A DNA stretch of 64,000 nt from Periconia sp. R9002. Taxonomy: Eukaryota > Ascomycota > Dothideomycetes > Pleosporales > Periconiaceae. Shown piece by piece: positions 45,228 to 56,637 of this stretch. Below the pieces are notes generated by a model. The model was not told where the DNA came from. It saw only the letters and a program-made list of their open reading frames with translations, and made no database searches. A program made the position numbers and the translations under genes. The first letter of the stretch is position 1, and each line of letters opens with the position of its first letter. The stretch covers positions 186,001-250,000 of the forward strand of contig JAMAHW010000015.1 of assembly GCA_023627715.1 (NCBI GenBank). Direction: 5' to 3'.

Positions 45228-46939
45228 ATGGCGGATTCGAAGAGCGTGCACAGCGTGGATAAGAAGGTCGATGAGCCGACGGTCGTTGGTGTCGATGGCG
45301 GCGGCAGAAAGCTGCCGTTTAGTAAACGCGTGTTGGCGGTGGTGTGGGATTCTTTGGATAAGTCGCCGGAGGAGAGGGCGTTTATTGCGAGGGTTGATTG
45401 TAAGTAGAGGGAGAGGGGGAACGGACGAGGTGGCTAAGTGTAGGATTTACGTTGACTAACTGACGACTTGATTGCAGTTTGGATCTCGACATACGTGTGT
45501 GTCGCGTACTTCGTCAAGTATCTAGACCAAACGAACGTACGTATCTTGATTCTTTTCCAGATTACACACGCCGCCTGCGAAAAGGGTTGACACAGCGACG
45601 ACAGATCAGCAACGCCTACGTATCCGGCATGAAAGAAGACCTCCACCTCACCGGCAACGACCTCAACTACCTCACCACATACTGGAACATCGGCTACATT
45701 CTGGGCCAAATCCCCTCTCAGCTCGTAATGCTCAAGATCCGCCCCTCGATCTGGCTGCCAAGTCTCGAACTCATCTGGGGGTTCTTGGTGATGGGTATGG
45801 CTGGTGCGAAGAACGTAAAGACGCTTTACATCTTACGTTTCTTTATTGGTTTGCTAGAGGCGTCTGCGTATCCTGTATGTAATGTCGTTGGGACGTGTAT
45901 GTGATGTCTGGAACTTGACTGATCAATGTGTTGTAGGGAATCATGACATTACTAGGGAACTGGTACACACCGCGCGAACTCGGGAAACGCGCATGCATCT
46001 TCCAAGCCTCATCATCAGCCGCGCAGATGTTCAGCGGCTACCTCCAAGCCGGACTCCTCCGAATGGACGGCAAGCACAATCTCGCAGCATGGCAATGGCT
46101 CTTCATCTTCGACGGTACCCATCCCCCATCCACCTCCCCCCTCTCCACCCCCCCAAACTAACCACCCTCCCGCAGGCATCATCGGCGTCCCCGTAGCAAT
46201 CTACGGCTACTTCGCGATCCCAGACCAACCCACCAGCTCCAAAGCGCGCTGGCTCTCCGCACCGCAAAAAACCCTCGCCATCTCGCGGATGGAAACCTGC
46301 AAGCGACGCCCCGTGAAACGCCTCACGCTCCGCAAGCTAAAAACCATCCTCACCTCCTGGCCCCTCTACCTCTTCAGCGCCATCTTCGTCGCACACGTGC
46401 TCGGGATCCGCATCTACAGCTACTTCAACGTGTACCTCAAGTCGACCAAACGCTGGTCCACCGCAGAGGTAAACCTCATCCCGACCGCCGGGTACGGCGC
46501 ACAAATCGTGTTTACCCTCGCGTACGCGTGGACGTCTGACGCGCTGGGGAAGCGCTGGCCCGTCATTGTCGCGGCGTGCGTGCCCGCCATCGTCGGGTGC
46601 ATCATCCTCTCCGTCTGGCCCGCGGCGAACATACCCGCTATGATGGCGGGCTGGATCCTGACGTTTCTGGAGACGGGGGCCGGCGCGTTGATTATTACGT
46701 GGATTAATGAGATTTGCTCCGAGAGCGCGGAGCATCGGATTGTGATTATTGGGGTTGTCGAGGCGATTGCGTTTACGTTCCAGGCGTGGGTGCCGTTGTT
46801 TGTGTATGATACGTCGAAGGCGCCGCGGTTTCCGATCGGGTATCAGATGGCGGCGATGTTCTTTGCGATCGAGGTTTTGCTTACGGTGGTGGTGTGGCGG
46901 GTGCAGAAGCGGTGGCCGATAAAGGGGGAGGAAGATTAG
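45228..46939 (+). CDS. MFS permease, allantoate/pantothenate (Liz1/Fen2-like) family (join 45228..45399, 45478..45536, 45605..45874, 45937..46114, 46176..46939)
   Basis: Predicted 480 residues in five exons, all introns GT-AG (78, 68, 62 and 61 nt). The frame stays in register over every junction and the family sequence is continuous: FVKYLDQTN, then ISNAYVSGMKEDLHL, YLTTYWNIGYILGQIPSQL, RFFIGLLEASAYP and GIMTLLGNWYTPRELGKRA. This is the anion:cation symporter group of the major facilitator superfamily (DAL5, Liz1/Fen2). The landmarks fit the pantothenate-transporter branch best. It should have 12 membrane segments in the plasma membrane. The start at 45228 gives a typical acidic cytosolic N-tail (MADSKSVHSVDKKVDEP). 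Substrate could also be another carboxylate. Confidence 0.9.
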
Positions 46940-47924
46940 TTTGTAATTGTTTTATTATGTGTTTGATCTGTGTAGAAAAGGGGAATCAGATACGATCGTC
47001 TTTCTTCATTATACTTTCACGTCGGAAAGGATCAGACGAATTGCTCCCTCTCGAGAAAAAACAAACAACTCCAAAACATCTCCTTCACGCCCTGCTCTGC
47101 CCTGCCCTGCCGTCCTCACCAACCCCCCCCTCCCTTTTCCTACCCCTGAGACCCATCAACAAAAAAAAACAAATACATACGATATGAGCTACCTATCTAC
47201 CATTCCATCAATCCATCTGACATCTACCCCATTCACTCTTTCCTCCAGCATGCTTCATCCTCAGCTCTCAGCACTTAATTTTGACGGCAGTTTCTCCATT
47301 CATTGTCCTATCCTACTTTTCCTCCTAATAAACAGTACGACAATTAACCCTTTACCCTCTACAATTAGGTAAATAAAAAAAGAAAATTACAAGATGAGAA
47401 GGCCAGACACGAACGAAGCAAGCAAGTAGGTAATCACATCTCAATAGCCGTATGAGAGGAGAGGAAGGACAAAAATACAAGTATAAATACAAACAGAAAC
47501 ACAAGCAGAAAGAGTGGACCGTTGGGACACTAATAGGTAATGGTCATTTATAAATTTACTTAACAAGTCAGTTATGCAGGTGGTTACATAGTTGAGAGAT
47601 ACTACGGTGGGGAGGTACAAGTATCATGTATGTAGAGGGAGGGGAAAAAGGGGGCAAGGCAAGAGACAAGGAGAAAGAAAGCGCGAGGAGAGAAAAAGGG
47701 GGAAAGGGAAGTATGTCACATTGTTGATAGATAGATATACAAATGTAGATGGTAAGGATGGTTGTATAGATGGTACCGTAGGGATATATACGTTCTTCTA
47801 CCTATGTATTCGCGTATCTAGTTATATTGGAAACGGAGTAGAGGGATAGAGAGAGAGAGAGGAAGAAAAACCAAACAACCCCTTCCCCACTCAAACCAAT
47901 CCCCCTCCCCCTTTCACCTCTCCC
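46940..47924. other. Intergenic region between converging permease and MON1
   Basis: About 985 bases between 3' ends. Contains T-rich and CT-rich segments, a purine-rich stretch (about 47635-47710), and a GA dinucleotide repeat near 47846-47862. No gene is supported. Confidence 0.5.
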
Positions 47925-50900
47925 CTAAAAAACCGCACCCCCAATAATAAAAGCCGCCTCCTCCTCGCGCTTGACCCATCCCACAACGCTCATCGCAGCA
48001 GCAGCAAGTGCCTTCCTTGACGCCGACGCGGGTGCCACGGCGTAGAGTTCAAACAGGGGCGTCTGCCACGCGAGGGCGACGTACGAGGACGACGACTGAT
48101 GCACGATTTTGAGGGGCGTGGGTTTGGCGTGCAGGGTGGATTGGAGGGTTGCGTAGAGGGTGAGGAGTCTGTTGTTTTTTTTGATGGGTTAGCGCGGGGA
48201 GAGGAAGACGTTGTGGGTGGGTGGATGGAGGGAGGGGGATGGGGGGAAGGAGAAGGAGTGGTGATGTTTTTTGCGGTTGGTATAGAGGGTGGAAGAAGGT
48301 TGTACGAGAAGGAGACAGAGTGTGTAAGACTGAAGGGAATCATGCCGCAACTTGAAAAAGAACAATCACATAAGTGAAAGAGAAAACACATACCTCCTCC
48401 TCTCCCACGCCCCCACAAACGCAGGTTCAAACCGCGGCATCACAAACTGCACGTTACCCCTGCTCTTGTACAAGAAATGCCTCAGCACCATCCCGGGGAC
48501 CACATCCGTGCACGTCGGACGGCCTCGGTGAAGGGCGTTGCGGATCACATCGATAGACCCGTTTTGCTCGAGTTGCTGTTAATTATTCTTTCGTTAGCAC
48601 TGTAAACGACTGGCATTTTAGAGCGGTGAAAAGGGAAAATCGGAAAAACAAGTAAGAATCCTGGGGAGTCGACGAGCTGCGGATGGTGGTGCGGAGGGTG
48701 AGCCCCGAGTTCGCCGAGTGTTTGGCGCGTCGGCTCACTCATCATCATCTTACTGGTTCACCGGAAGAGGAAAATAAGTCGTCTCTACACAGTAGTCGCA
48801 TGAGCGATCACCATCGACTACTCGTCTCTGCAAACGGTCCTTCTAATCCCTTGGCTCAATGGTGAACTGCGGCATATTCGCCCCGTCTCGTCCGAGGGAA
48901 CGGGTTTGAGGATCCAGACCGGTCAGGGGGCGGAAAAATCACTGCCGACATCCCGATCGTGAATCCGGTTAGAGAAATCGCATGGGATGGACTTTCGGTG
49001 GTATGGATAAGTTCTTTCCGCTGGATGCGTGTCGTGTGATGCCCATCCCATCCCCTATCGTTATTGTTGTACCCCCTGTTTGGGTGTCCAGATGAAAGAG
49101 AAAGTGAGGCGTGGATGCAGCCGTGCAAGGTTCCAAGGATCAAATGTTCGGCGGTATATCGGTTCTTTCCGGTGGACAACGCGCATGCCCATGAGATTCG
49201 CACATGGGATTCTGGGGATGGGGTAGATAGAATGTGGGGGGTCACAGTTGTCAAGTCGAGCAAGTCTGGCCAACCATAGTCAACGTGATGCCACCTGCTG
49301 ACCAAGGCAGAATGACGGTGGGAGAGGGTAGAGAAACCAGCCGTGAGACCAGTCCTTTCATGTTTTTGACAACTGGCATACGGCCAAGGCGTTGTGTCCT
49401 CTCTTTCCTCCCCCAATCCACCTTCCATAGGATTGAATCCAGCGTGTCTGAACAACCTTTCGAGGTAAGGAAATGGACAATGCTGAAGAATGAAGAAGAC
49501 ACCCCGTTCCCACTTTTCACTTGAAGCTTTGATGGTTTCTGGTAAGGCGCTGTGTTGTCATCCCTTTGCCAACCCCGCACCCAAAGTCCAGATTAAAGGC
49601 TTCAGGTCGAAGCAGTTCGCCCAAGATATTCAATGTCATGGTCGAGAGTGTCATGAGGGTGATGAATGGTATGCGTATCTGCACTTCTGCCATTCTTGTC
49701 CGAGCATGATCGATAAATCCTCGATCGCTTCCATCTGTGACATCGCCGCCCTTCCACCTCTTCTCTGTCCAATCCCTGGCTGTGAAATCGAGCAGGTCCA
49801 ATCCAGTCCAGTTCGCGTGACGTAATATCAATCGCCGCAAGTGCGTTGTGGAGAGAGAAGGAGAATCCTCGCGTCCAAAACATGTGTCATCGTCCAGAGT
49901 GGTCGCAGATATATCGTAGAATCCCAGAAATAAACCAAAGCCAAACGAAAAAGAGAAGCAGACTTACCTCAACCAACTCATCCCTCATACCCCTCATCTC
50001 AAAAAAGCCCTCCTTCTTCGCCGAGATCAGGAGCACGGCAACTTCATCGCCATCCTCTTCATTTCTCTCCTTCTTCTTCTCTTCCTCATTCGCGTGCTCG
50101 CCATCACTCTCAGCACCCTCGTTCTCTCCATCTTGCGCTTCCTCACCCTCCTCCTTGCGTCGGTCTAGTTTCAAAAAACTGACATACATGTACAAGTAGC
50201 CCGTATTATTAAACCCTGGCAAGCACAGTGGTATCCAATTCTCCTCGGCGCCACCAGCTTTGACGCCGCGCGCCTCAAACAGCATGTTGAATATGAGTTG
50301 CAGATCACCAGGATGCAAGCTATGCTTCTTGGGCCGTACAACCGAGACCAATCTCCCGGACGCGACGAGTAGGCCATAGAGGAGATTTTCGGTGCGAGCG
50401 CGGAGGAGGGTATTGTTGATGGTGGCGCGGTGGGATTTACGGAGGCGGAGACACTCAAGGGCGGAGAGGAGGGTGGAGGGGGAGCCGCGGGTGAAGCCGT
50501 CTGCGAGGGCGGAGAGGAGTGTCTCAGTGCCCTGTAGGGGGCGGCGGAGGTCGTAGTTTGCGCGCGCCGCGAACATGCGCTGCATGCTGGGGAGCGTGAG
50601 CGTCGAGAGGATCTGCATGTAGAGGGCGTCGAGCTGCGCGCGGAGCTGCGCGTCGCTCTCGGGGAGCCGCGTGATGGCCACGAGGTACAGGGGGCCATTT
50701 GTGGCGACGACGAAGCGCACCAAGCCCGCGGTGAAGCCGCGCAGCGAGTCCGAGGTGGACTGGTAGAAGGAGATGAGGGTCTGGATGACCCCAATGTAGT
50801 TTGTTATGAGCTGGTCGGAGCCGTGACGACTGTAGATGGGCTTGCCGGCGCTCGAGAGGATGAGGAAGTGTTTGAGTTTGCCGCGCCATTGCTTCATTAC

Positions 50901-51529
50901 TTCTTCTGTGTGTGTATGGGGTCAGCGTGTGCTTTCTTCTCTCCGTCACAACGTTCTCTGGTGTTGGTACCTTCATGCACCCCATCACTCCCCAACTCGC
51001 CCACCTCTTCGAATTCGTGCTCGAAGGCTTTTTCCAGCTCGGGCTCGGGCTCGAACAAGCTCGCAGACTCGTTATCGGCAAACGTACGTCGCAGCGGCGC
51101 ATCGACCAGCACATCGCCAATCATGCTTTCGGCATCGATCGGGTCGATAGTGGGCGCGAAGCTGCGCAGGCTAGCGGTGTCGTCGCCATCGCTGCCGCTT
51201 TTGAGGTTTGCATAGGAGAGTTGAGTAGTTGCTTTGGACACGAGGGAAGGTCTGGTAGCAGCGGCGTTGGCGGAGATGGAGTACGAAGTAGGCGGTCGCG
51301 ACGACGGTTCGACTAATCGTGGTGGGCGTGGAGGCAGCGGCGGGGGAGTTTCTTCTTCTCGCGACAAGATGGTCGATTTTGTAGATAACGCGCTCGCAGA
51401 CGTTTTACGCGAAAGTGAACCGGAGCCAGAGCCGATAATGTTAAGGGTGGGATTAGCAAAGTCGTGGTCATCCTTCTTCGCCCTGGTACGAGGCGACGAC
51501 GGTGTTGAGGTATCTCCGGAGCCGGTCAT
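47925..51529 (-). CDS. MON1: Vacuolar fusion protein MON1 (complement join 47925..48168, 48394..48575, 49968..50905, 50971..51529)
   Basis: Predicted 640 residues. MON1 pairs with CCZ1 to form the exchange factor that activates Rab7/Ypt7 on late endosomes and autophagosomes. The disordered Ser/Pro-rich N-tail is followed by the longin-type core: [51 protein letters not shown] and [15 protein letters not shown]. An acidic low-complexity insert ([20 protein letters not shown]) lies in the second half of exon 2. The C-terminal longin part ([41 protein letters not shown]) is encoded by exons 3 and 4. Introns are 65, 1392 and 225 nt. The middle intron is exceptional, yet the frame and the family sequence (RDELVE then QLEQNGSID) run on perfectly across it. 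Confidence 0.92.
48576..49967 (-). other. Unusually long (1392-nt) intron of MON1
   Basis: The donor GTAAGT (49967) and acceptor AACAG (48576) are canonical, and a branch-site-like TGCTAACG lies near 48597. No long frame with an ATG and a family pattern was found inside on either strand. An 8-bp inverted repeat (AGTAGTCG and CGACTACT, 48793-48824) is present. The length is more than ten times the window's typical intron. Confidence 0.7.
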
Positions 51530-51965
51530 GACGACGGCACGCAACAGGGACAAGGAGGGGAGGAGAGAAGTGCAAGATTATATATCATCGCAAAAAAGAC
51601 GTCCTCGGTTCAAGATAAGGGATCTAGCTTTCATGAGTACATGTACATGGTGTTTTCCAAACCCGCACGGCACGTGAGCGACATGGTGTGTGATGTGAGA
51701 AAGCGAGAAAAGAGGCGTAACATTTGTCGCGATGGAAGATAGGCGGAGGCTTTTCATGACGCCAACCCAACGTCGTTCGTCCATACAGCCAATCACGCAT
51801 TTCACTCTACACTAAAAAACGTCTTTGATGGAAAATCACGATATACAATTTCTGCATACAACGAGCAGATTTTACAAAAATGCATTAACCCCGTTACTCC
51901 ACGTCGTGTACTGTTCTCCCACCCCAGCACGCTTCAACCCATCGTACTCCCCCAAGTCCCCTGCT
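51530..51965. other. Intergenic region upstream of MON1
   Basis: The 436 bases contain the MON1 promoter and the 3' side of the reductase gene. Nothing further was recognised. Confidence 0.45.
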
Positions 51966-53156
51966 TTAAGGGATAACTCCATTCTTTTCCATCTCCTTAA
52001 AAGCACCATCCAAACTCTCCCACGTATCAACGTAGCCGGTCCATCCAGCTTGCCTCGCCTTGCTCATACTAATCACAAGGTCGTACTCTCGGCCGAGAAC
52101 AAACTGCAAAAAGGCCCACGTCGCCTTCTCCAATGCGTCTTCTGGGAGATTTTTGCGTTTTGCAATCGTTTTCCACGCTGACTTGACATCCTCACGCTGT
52201 GCCCATTGTGCTAGGTCGACTCGCTTTGTTATCTTGGACTGTGCTGTGATCGGGTGTCCCTCGATGCCGAGAGAAGGCGCAATGGCCGAGATAGGCGGCT
52301 CAGGGTGAAGTGCTGTCGACGTCGTTGGGCCGTCTAACTGGTCGGCTTTGATCTTGAGGCCAAATCGCGAAGCTACTTTTGGCCACAAGTTCTGCCAGCT
52401 TTCCGAGTCGCCGTTCACGACATTGAAAGCTTCATTGGCAGCGCGCGGCTCCAAGGCAGCCCATGCGCAGAACTCTGCATGAAGCTTACTGCACGTGAAG
52501 TTGTCGAATTTGGTATAGAAGGCTGGAGCGCCGGGGAAAACCAGTTCCTCTCCTAGTTCCTTGGTTACAGAGGCATAAATGGCAACGGCAAGTGCAAGAT
52601 TCATAAAGTTGCCGTATGCGTAGCCAATCACGTCGTTGGGATACGTGACGGTCCATTCCTTGTTATGGGTAGAGCAGAAGTCGCGCAGAATGTTTTGCTG
52701 GTTGTAGTAGAAGTTGGGCGGCCACTTGGATTCCGTGAGCCAGGGGTCCGACTCAAGCATGGGGTTTTTGACGGCTCCGAGGTGCACGCCATACTGCTTG
52801 CAGCCGGTGACAAGTATAATGCGTTTGACATCGTTAATAGCGCCCGTTTTGACAAGGGCCTCAAGGAAATTCGACAGCAAAGCACCATTCACATCCCAGC
52901 TCTTCTGTTCGGTGTCCTGTGCAAGGTAGGCGGCAAAGAAGATGTATTCGCCGCGTACGTTCTGCAGGCTCGACGCCATATCCGAGGAAGAGGATTGCAG
53001 ATCAATGTGGTGATGGATTACATTTTCGGGATATTCCTCCTTTTTGCTGCGGGAGAGGGCGTGTACGGTGGGCCATTGCTGCGGAGAACGACTGAGCTGG
53101 AAGACGATCTCCCGCCCGAGGATTCCGGTAGCACCAGTGACGATTGCTGAAGGCAT
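51966..53156 (-). CDS. PRISE-type short-chain reductase (progesterone 5-beta-reductase / iridoid synthase-like)
   Basis: Single exon, 396 residues from the ATG at 53156 (MPSAIVTGATGILGREIV). The Rossmann motif TGATGILG is at residues 7-14. The class motif NFYY is present (KWPPNFYYNQQNIL), as is VTGCKQYGVHLG, typical of these extended SDR proteins. The known plant members reduce activated C=C bonds of enones with NADPH; fungal homologues are common but their substrates are mostly unknown. There is no signal peptide, so it is probably cytosolic. The neighbouring genes (MON1 and a small conserved gene) offer no functional hint. Confidence 0.9.
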   Translation of the reverse strand: MPSAIVTGATGILGREIVFQLSRSPQQWPTVHALSRSKKEEYPENVIHHHIDLQSSSSDMASSLQNVRGEYIFFAAYLAQDTEQKSWDVNGALLSNFLEALVKTGAINDVKRIILVTGCKQYGVHLGAVKNPMLESDPWLTESKWPPNFYYNQQNILRDFCSTHNKEWTVTYPNDVIGYAYGNFMNLALAVAIYASVTKELGEELVFPGAPAFYTKFDNFTCSKLHAEFCAWAALEPRAANEAFNVVNGDSESWQNLWPKVASRFGLKIKADQLDGPTTSTALHPEPPISAIAPSLGIEGHPITAQSKITKRVDLAQWAQREDVKSAWKTIAKRKNLPEDALEKATWAFLQFVLGREYDLVISMSKARQAGWTGYVDTWESLDGAFKEMEKNGVIP

Positions 53157-53498
53157 AATCGAGTCCCTTAAACGTGTGATGTGATATTTCAAAAGAAGTT
53201 GAGGTAGAAAGTCTAGATGTCGTGGTAATGAGGGGACATGAGGCGGATATATATGTTCTCCGCAATAGTGACGTCAAATGGAGTGGAGATGTTCGTATCC
53301 TTGCGCAACATTGTCGTCTTCCGTGGAGCAGTTTTGGACAACTTCTGTGATGGACCGCATGTGCAATTTCAGAATGCCCTCGTGAGTGAGGGCTAAGTGG
53401 GGGGTGGGCCCGGAGATAATCGTGATGTGTGCATTTCTAAGCCTGCCACCAGCGCCTTCCCCGATTCCCCCTCGTCGTAATATTATTGAGGTTGAAAT
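53157..53498. other. Upstream region of the reductase gene
   Basis: The 342 bases include the reductase promoter and the 3' side of the small gene on the same strand. No clear element was recognised. Confidence 0.4.
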
Positions 53499-53852
53499 TC
53501 ATTTTCTCGGGTGGCGGTTCTGCCATGTCAATTCTCTGAACTGCTCCTTGATCTCATCCTTGAAGTAGTCAAAGCGTGAGGGGCCAGTTCTACCGCCACC
53601 GTTTGGGGGTTCTAATGGAGGTAGACGATTGATCTTGCGGTAGACGGAGTGAACGGCGCGGTTGAAGGTAGGGCTGCGAATGAGCTGTTGATTCATGATT
53701 AGACTGCAGATTCATGGTTTTGCGTTGCGAATGTTGTGATTTGGTGCACGGGGATGGGGTAGGATCAATGTTGAATGCGGCGGGTGAAGGGACGGGGGAC
53801 GTACGCGTGCAACGGCCCAGGCCTCGATGAGCATGAGGAAGGGGAGCTTCAT
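53499..53852 (-). CDS. Very small conserved fungal protein, function unknown (complement join 53499..53684, 53805..53852)
   Basis: Predicted 77 residues. Exon 1 encodes MKLPFLMLIEAWAVAR, and a 120-nt intron (GTACGT...ACAG) leads to LIRSPTFNRAVHSVYRKINR, then a Pro/Gly-rich linker and RFDYFKDEIKEQFREL. The unspliced frame would start at a different Met and lose the hydrophobic N-terminus. The pattern resembles small conserved fungal proteins that I recall as probably mitochondrial, but I cannot name the family with confidence. The N-terminal hydrophobic helix followed by an amphipathic basic region fits an organelle-targeted or membrane-attached protein. Confidence 0.68.
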
Positions 53853-54997
53853 GTTGTGCTGCAGTAATTAGACAAGATTGCTGCGAATTGTGTACTGTGC
53901 TGCGTCGCGCTAACAATGAGGGACGAGGTGGATCGATGGGTGGATCATTCATGATGGTGTCGTCGAGGATGGTCGCGGACGGAAGAAAAGTGATTACATA
54001 ATCGGATGCCCTGACCGCCACCCCACCGCCGGACTTGAGTTGGGACACCAACACGAAAGCCAGCCAGCCAGCCAGCACAATTGGACACTACACTACCGAG
54101 TGGCACGGGCTAGAATGCGCACCAACAGTCTCTTGATCAGGGCGGACGAAGGGAAAGGGAAAAGGAAAGGCCAGAAGGTTTCGGTTCAATCGGTCAATCA
54201 GTCAATCAATCATCATCATCATTCACCATCAACCTCGCTCGCTCGTGCATACCGTCTTTCTTACACACAAGTGGCCTTGTTTGATCTCGTCACATCGATG
54301 CTGTAACAGGTGTAACAGCGTTTCACTTGTTTTCTTGTTCTCTTGTTTCACTTGTTTCTGTCGATTGTCTCATCAGCCAGTCAGTCGCCTGCAACACCGT
54401 GAAGAAACAGGCGTATCCACTGTCGCGTGAACAGAGCTGCATTGATTTGATGGCACAAGAGCCTCCTCCTTGCTAATTACAAATAATTCGAGGACCTGCT
54501 ACTTGCTGACCAAGGAACCAAAGGGCGAATCTTAAATCCATCCAGTCCAGTCTCAGTTGTCAAAGTCATTCCTCGATTCATTGTCTGAAACGGAGCAGGA
54601 CGAAAAGAGATCACGACACATAGAGAAACAAGACAAAGACGAATCACAAACTACTGTACAAAATTGCATACTTGACACCTGCATATCCTACTGCATCCTC
54701 GCAGCCTATCATCCCTGCCGTGCCCCCGCCGGTTGCCGCCCGTCATCGTCATCGCCAAAACAGCAAAACTTTATTGCCGATTCCCTCTTTTTTTTCCCCT
54801 TCACCCTTCTTCCCTCGCTCAACAGCGCCGGGAAGGACGTCGCCTCGGTCAAACTGCACAAAATAAAGGCTCTGCGCCGAAAGGCCAAACTCAAAGCCTC
54901 CGGCTTCCATCTCCACGATCACTTCCACCTCCACCACCACCCTCAGGCCCCGCCCGACACCAAGAACTCGTCTTTCGCCTCGCTGCCCTCGGCCATC
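53853..54997. other. Divergent region upstream of the phosphatase
   Basis: About 1.15 kb with repeated short motifs: CAATCAGTCAATCAATCATC near 54186-54215, and repeated CACTTGTTT-type units near 54325-54358. A frame open from 54557 to 55267 precedes the phosphatase start without an ATG until 54998, so part is probably leader. A leader intron is possible. Confidence 0.45.
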
Positions 54998-56637
54998 ATG
55001 GCTGCATCCGGGCCCCTGGCCGTGCCCGCCTCGTCCGCCTCGTCCTCGAAACGTTCGCGCAGCCGAGACAGCATCAGCGGCAACCACCACCACAACCTCA
55101 GTGGCCCCTCCTCCCAGAGCGCCCCGAGCCTCATCATCCCCGATCCCTCGTCTTCTACCCTCCAGCAGCCCTCGCTCGACGATCCGACCCCATACCCCGC
55201 CTTCTTGCGATTGAGTAAAACAGGCAGGTACATTTCTACCACAGCATCTTTTCAGAGCCTCTGCTAACTTGTATTCCCTCCTACGCAGAACTCCACCAGA
55301 AGTTCCTTGACCTTGAGTGGGAACAGCGCCAGCGCGTTCTACAGGCCAACCTCAACGGCCACCATAACCAGCAGTCCTCCCAATGGGCACGCTGTACATG
55401 GGATAATGCCATCCGTCGCAATCGCTACGCAAACGTCGATCCCTACTCTGCCAACCGCGTCCGCCTGAACGTCCCCGAGGGCCAGAACGACTACATCAAT
55501 GCCTCGCCCATTGAACTCACCACCTCCAAATCGGGGACCGTGCTCCGCTACATTGCCACCCAAGGCCCCAAAGCAGACACATACTCACACTTTTGGCGAA
55601 TGGTCTGGCACGAGACCACCGACCCCGCTGTCGTCGTCATGCTCACCCGCACATGGGAATCCGACCGCGAGAAATGTTATCGATACTACCCCGAATCGCT
55701 CGATGATCCTGTCCTCCAGGTCAACCCCCACGACGAATACGGTGACGGCTTCATTCACAACCTCAAACTCATCTCGTTGACCGACCATGCCAACGACCGC
55801 GCCCAAATCCGGGAACTCGAAATGACCACGGTCCCCCGCGAGCCCCCCATCACCGCAACCTCTTCACCATCCTCCTCCAACCCCTCCTCCACCACCACGA
55901 CCCCCGCGCCCGCCGACCCCCAAAATACCTCCTCCGAACCAACCGAAACCCGCAAGATCTGGCACCTCCTTTTCGGTGGCTGGCCCGACTTCCTCGTCCC
56001 CGAAGGCGCCGACCGCGCCGCCCTCCTCGCGCTCATCGACACCTCGCGCGCAAAGACAAATCACAACCTGTCGAACCCGCGCATCGTGCACTGTAGCGCG
56101 GGCGTGGGGCGCAGTGGGACCTTCATCGCGCTCGACTGGCTGCTCCAGGAGCTCAAGGAGGGCAGTCTCGACGACGTCCCCGACGACGCGGATCCCGTGG
56201 CCAGCATCGTCGATGCGCTGAGGAGGCAGCGCATGATGATGGTGCAGGGCGAACCGCAGCTGGGCTTCATCTACGACGTGCTGAGGGAGCAGTGGCGGGC
56301 GCGGTGGGTGGAGAAGTTCCCGGAGGAGGCGCAACGGTTGGGAGTTACGGCGCCGCAGCCGCAGTCGATGCCGGATGTTGTTGTTACGGCGCCTGTAGTG
56401 GCGCCGAGGAGTAGAGAGGATGGCCCAAGGTTGAAGAGGGTGAAGAGTGTGCGGGATGAGGAGATTGACGACGACGATGACGACGACGACGAGGAAGACT
56501 CTGAAGAAGAAGATGAAGAGGACGAGGAGGATGATGATCCCGTCCTGCACAGCCAGAATAGCAACGGCGCGCTGCGGGCTGACCTGGAAGCTGAGCTTCA
56601 GGACGCAGAGATGGAGTTTGAGAGAGGGAAGACGTAG
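54998..56637 (+). CDS. Protein tyrosine phosphatase, Pyp-like (join 54998..55223, 55289..56637)
   Basis: Predicted 524 residues. The signature HCSAGVGRSGTF has the catalytic Cys at about 344, and the WPD loop reads GGWPDF. Other landmarks are ELHQKFLDLEWEQRQR, RNRYANVDPYSANRVRL, DYINASPIEL and YIATQGPKADTYSHFWRMVW. This is the classical PTP family, closest in style to fission yeast Pyp1/Pyp2, which dephosphorylate a stress MAP kinase. A Ser/Thr/Pro-rich insert interrupts the domain before the WPD loop, and the C-terminus has a long Asp/Glu run. The frame requires an intron 55224-55288 that begins with GC, not GT (ACAG then GCAGGT), with branch-like GCTAAC and acceptor CGCAG. A GT donor four bases later would put a stop in the next exon. 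Confidence 0.9.
55224..55288 (+). other. Probable GC-AG intron in the phosphatase gene
   Basis: The 65-nt intron starts GCAGGT after ACAG, has GCTAAC near 55263 and ends CTACGCAG. Only this join reads on into ELHQKFLDLEW. GC-AG introns are a known minor class (about one percent in fungi). Confidence 0.7.

Noticed and set aside
48856..49455. 199-codon open frame inside the MON1 intron
   Set aside because: It begins without an ATG, has no recognisable domain and overlaps other frames; I treat it as intron sequence.
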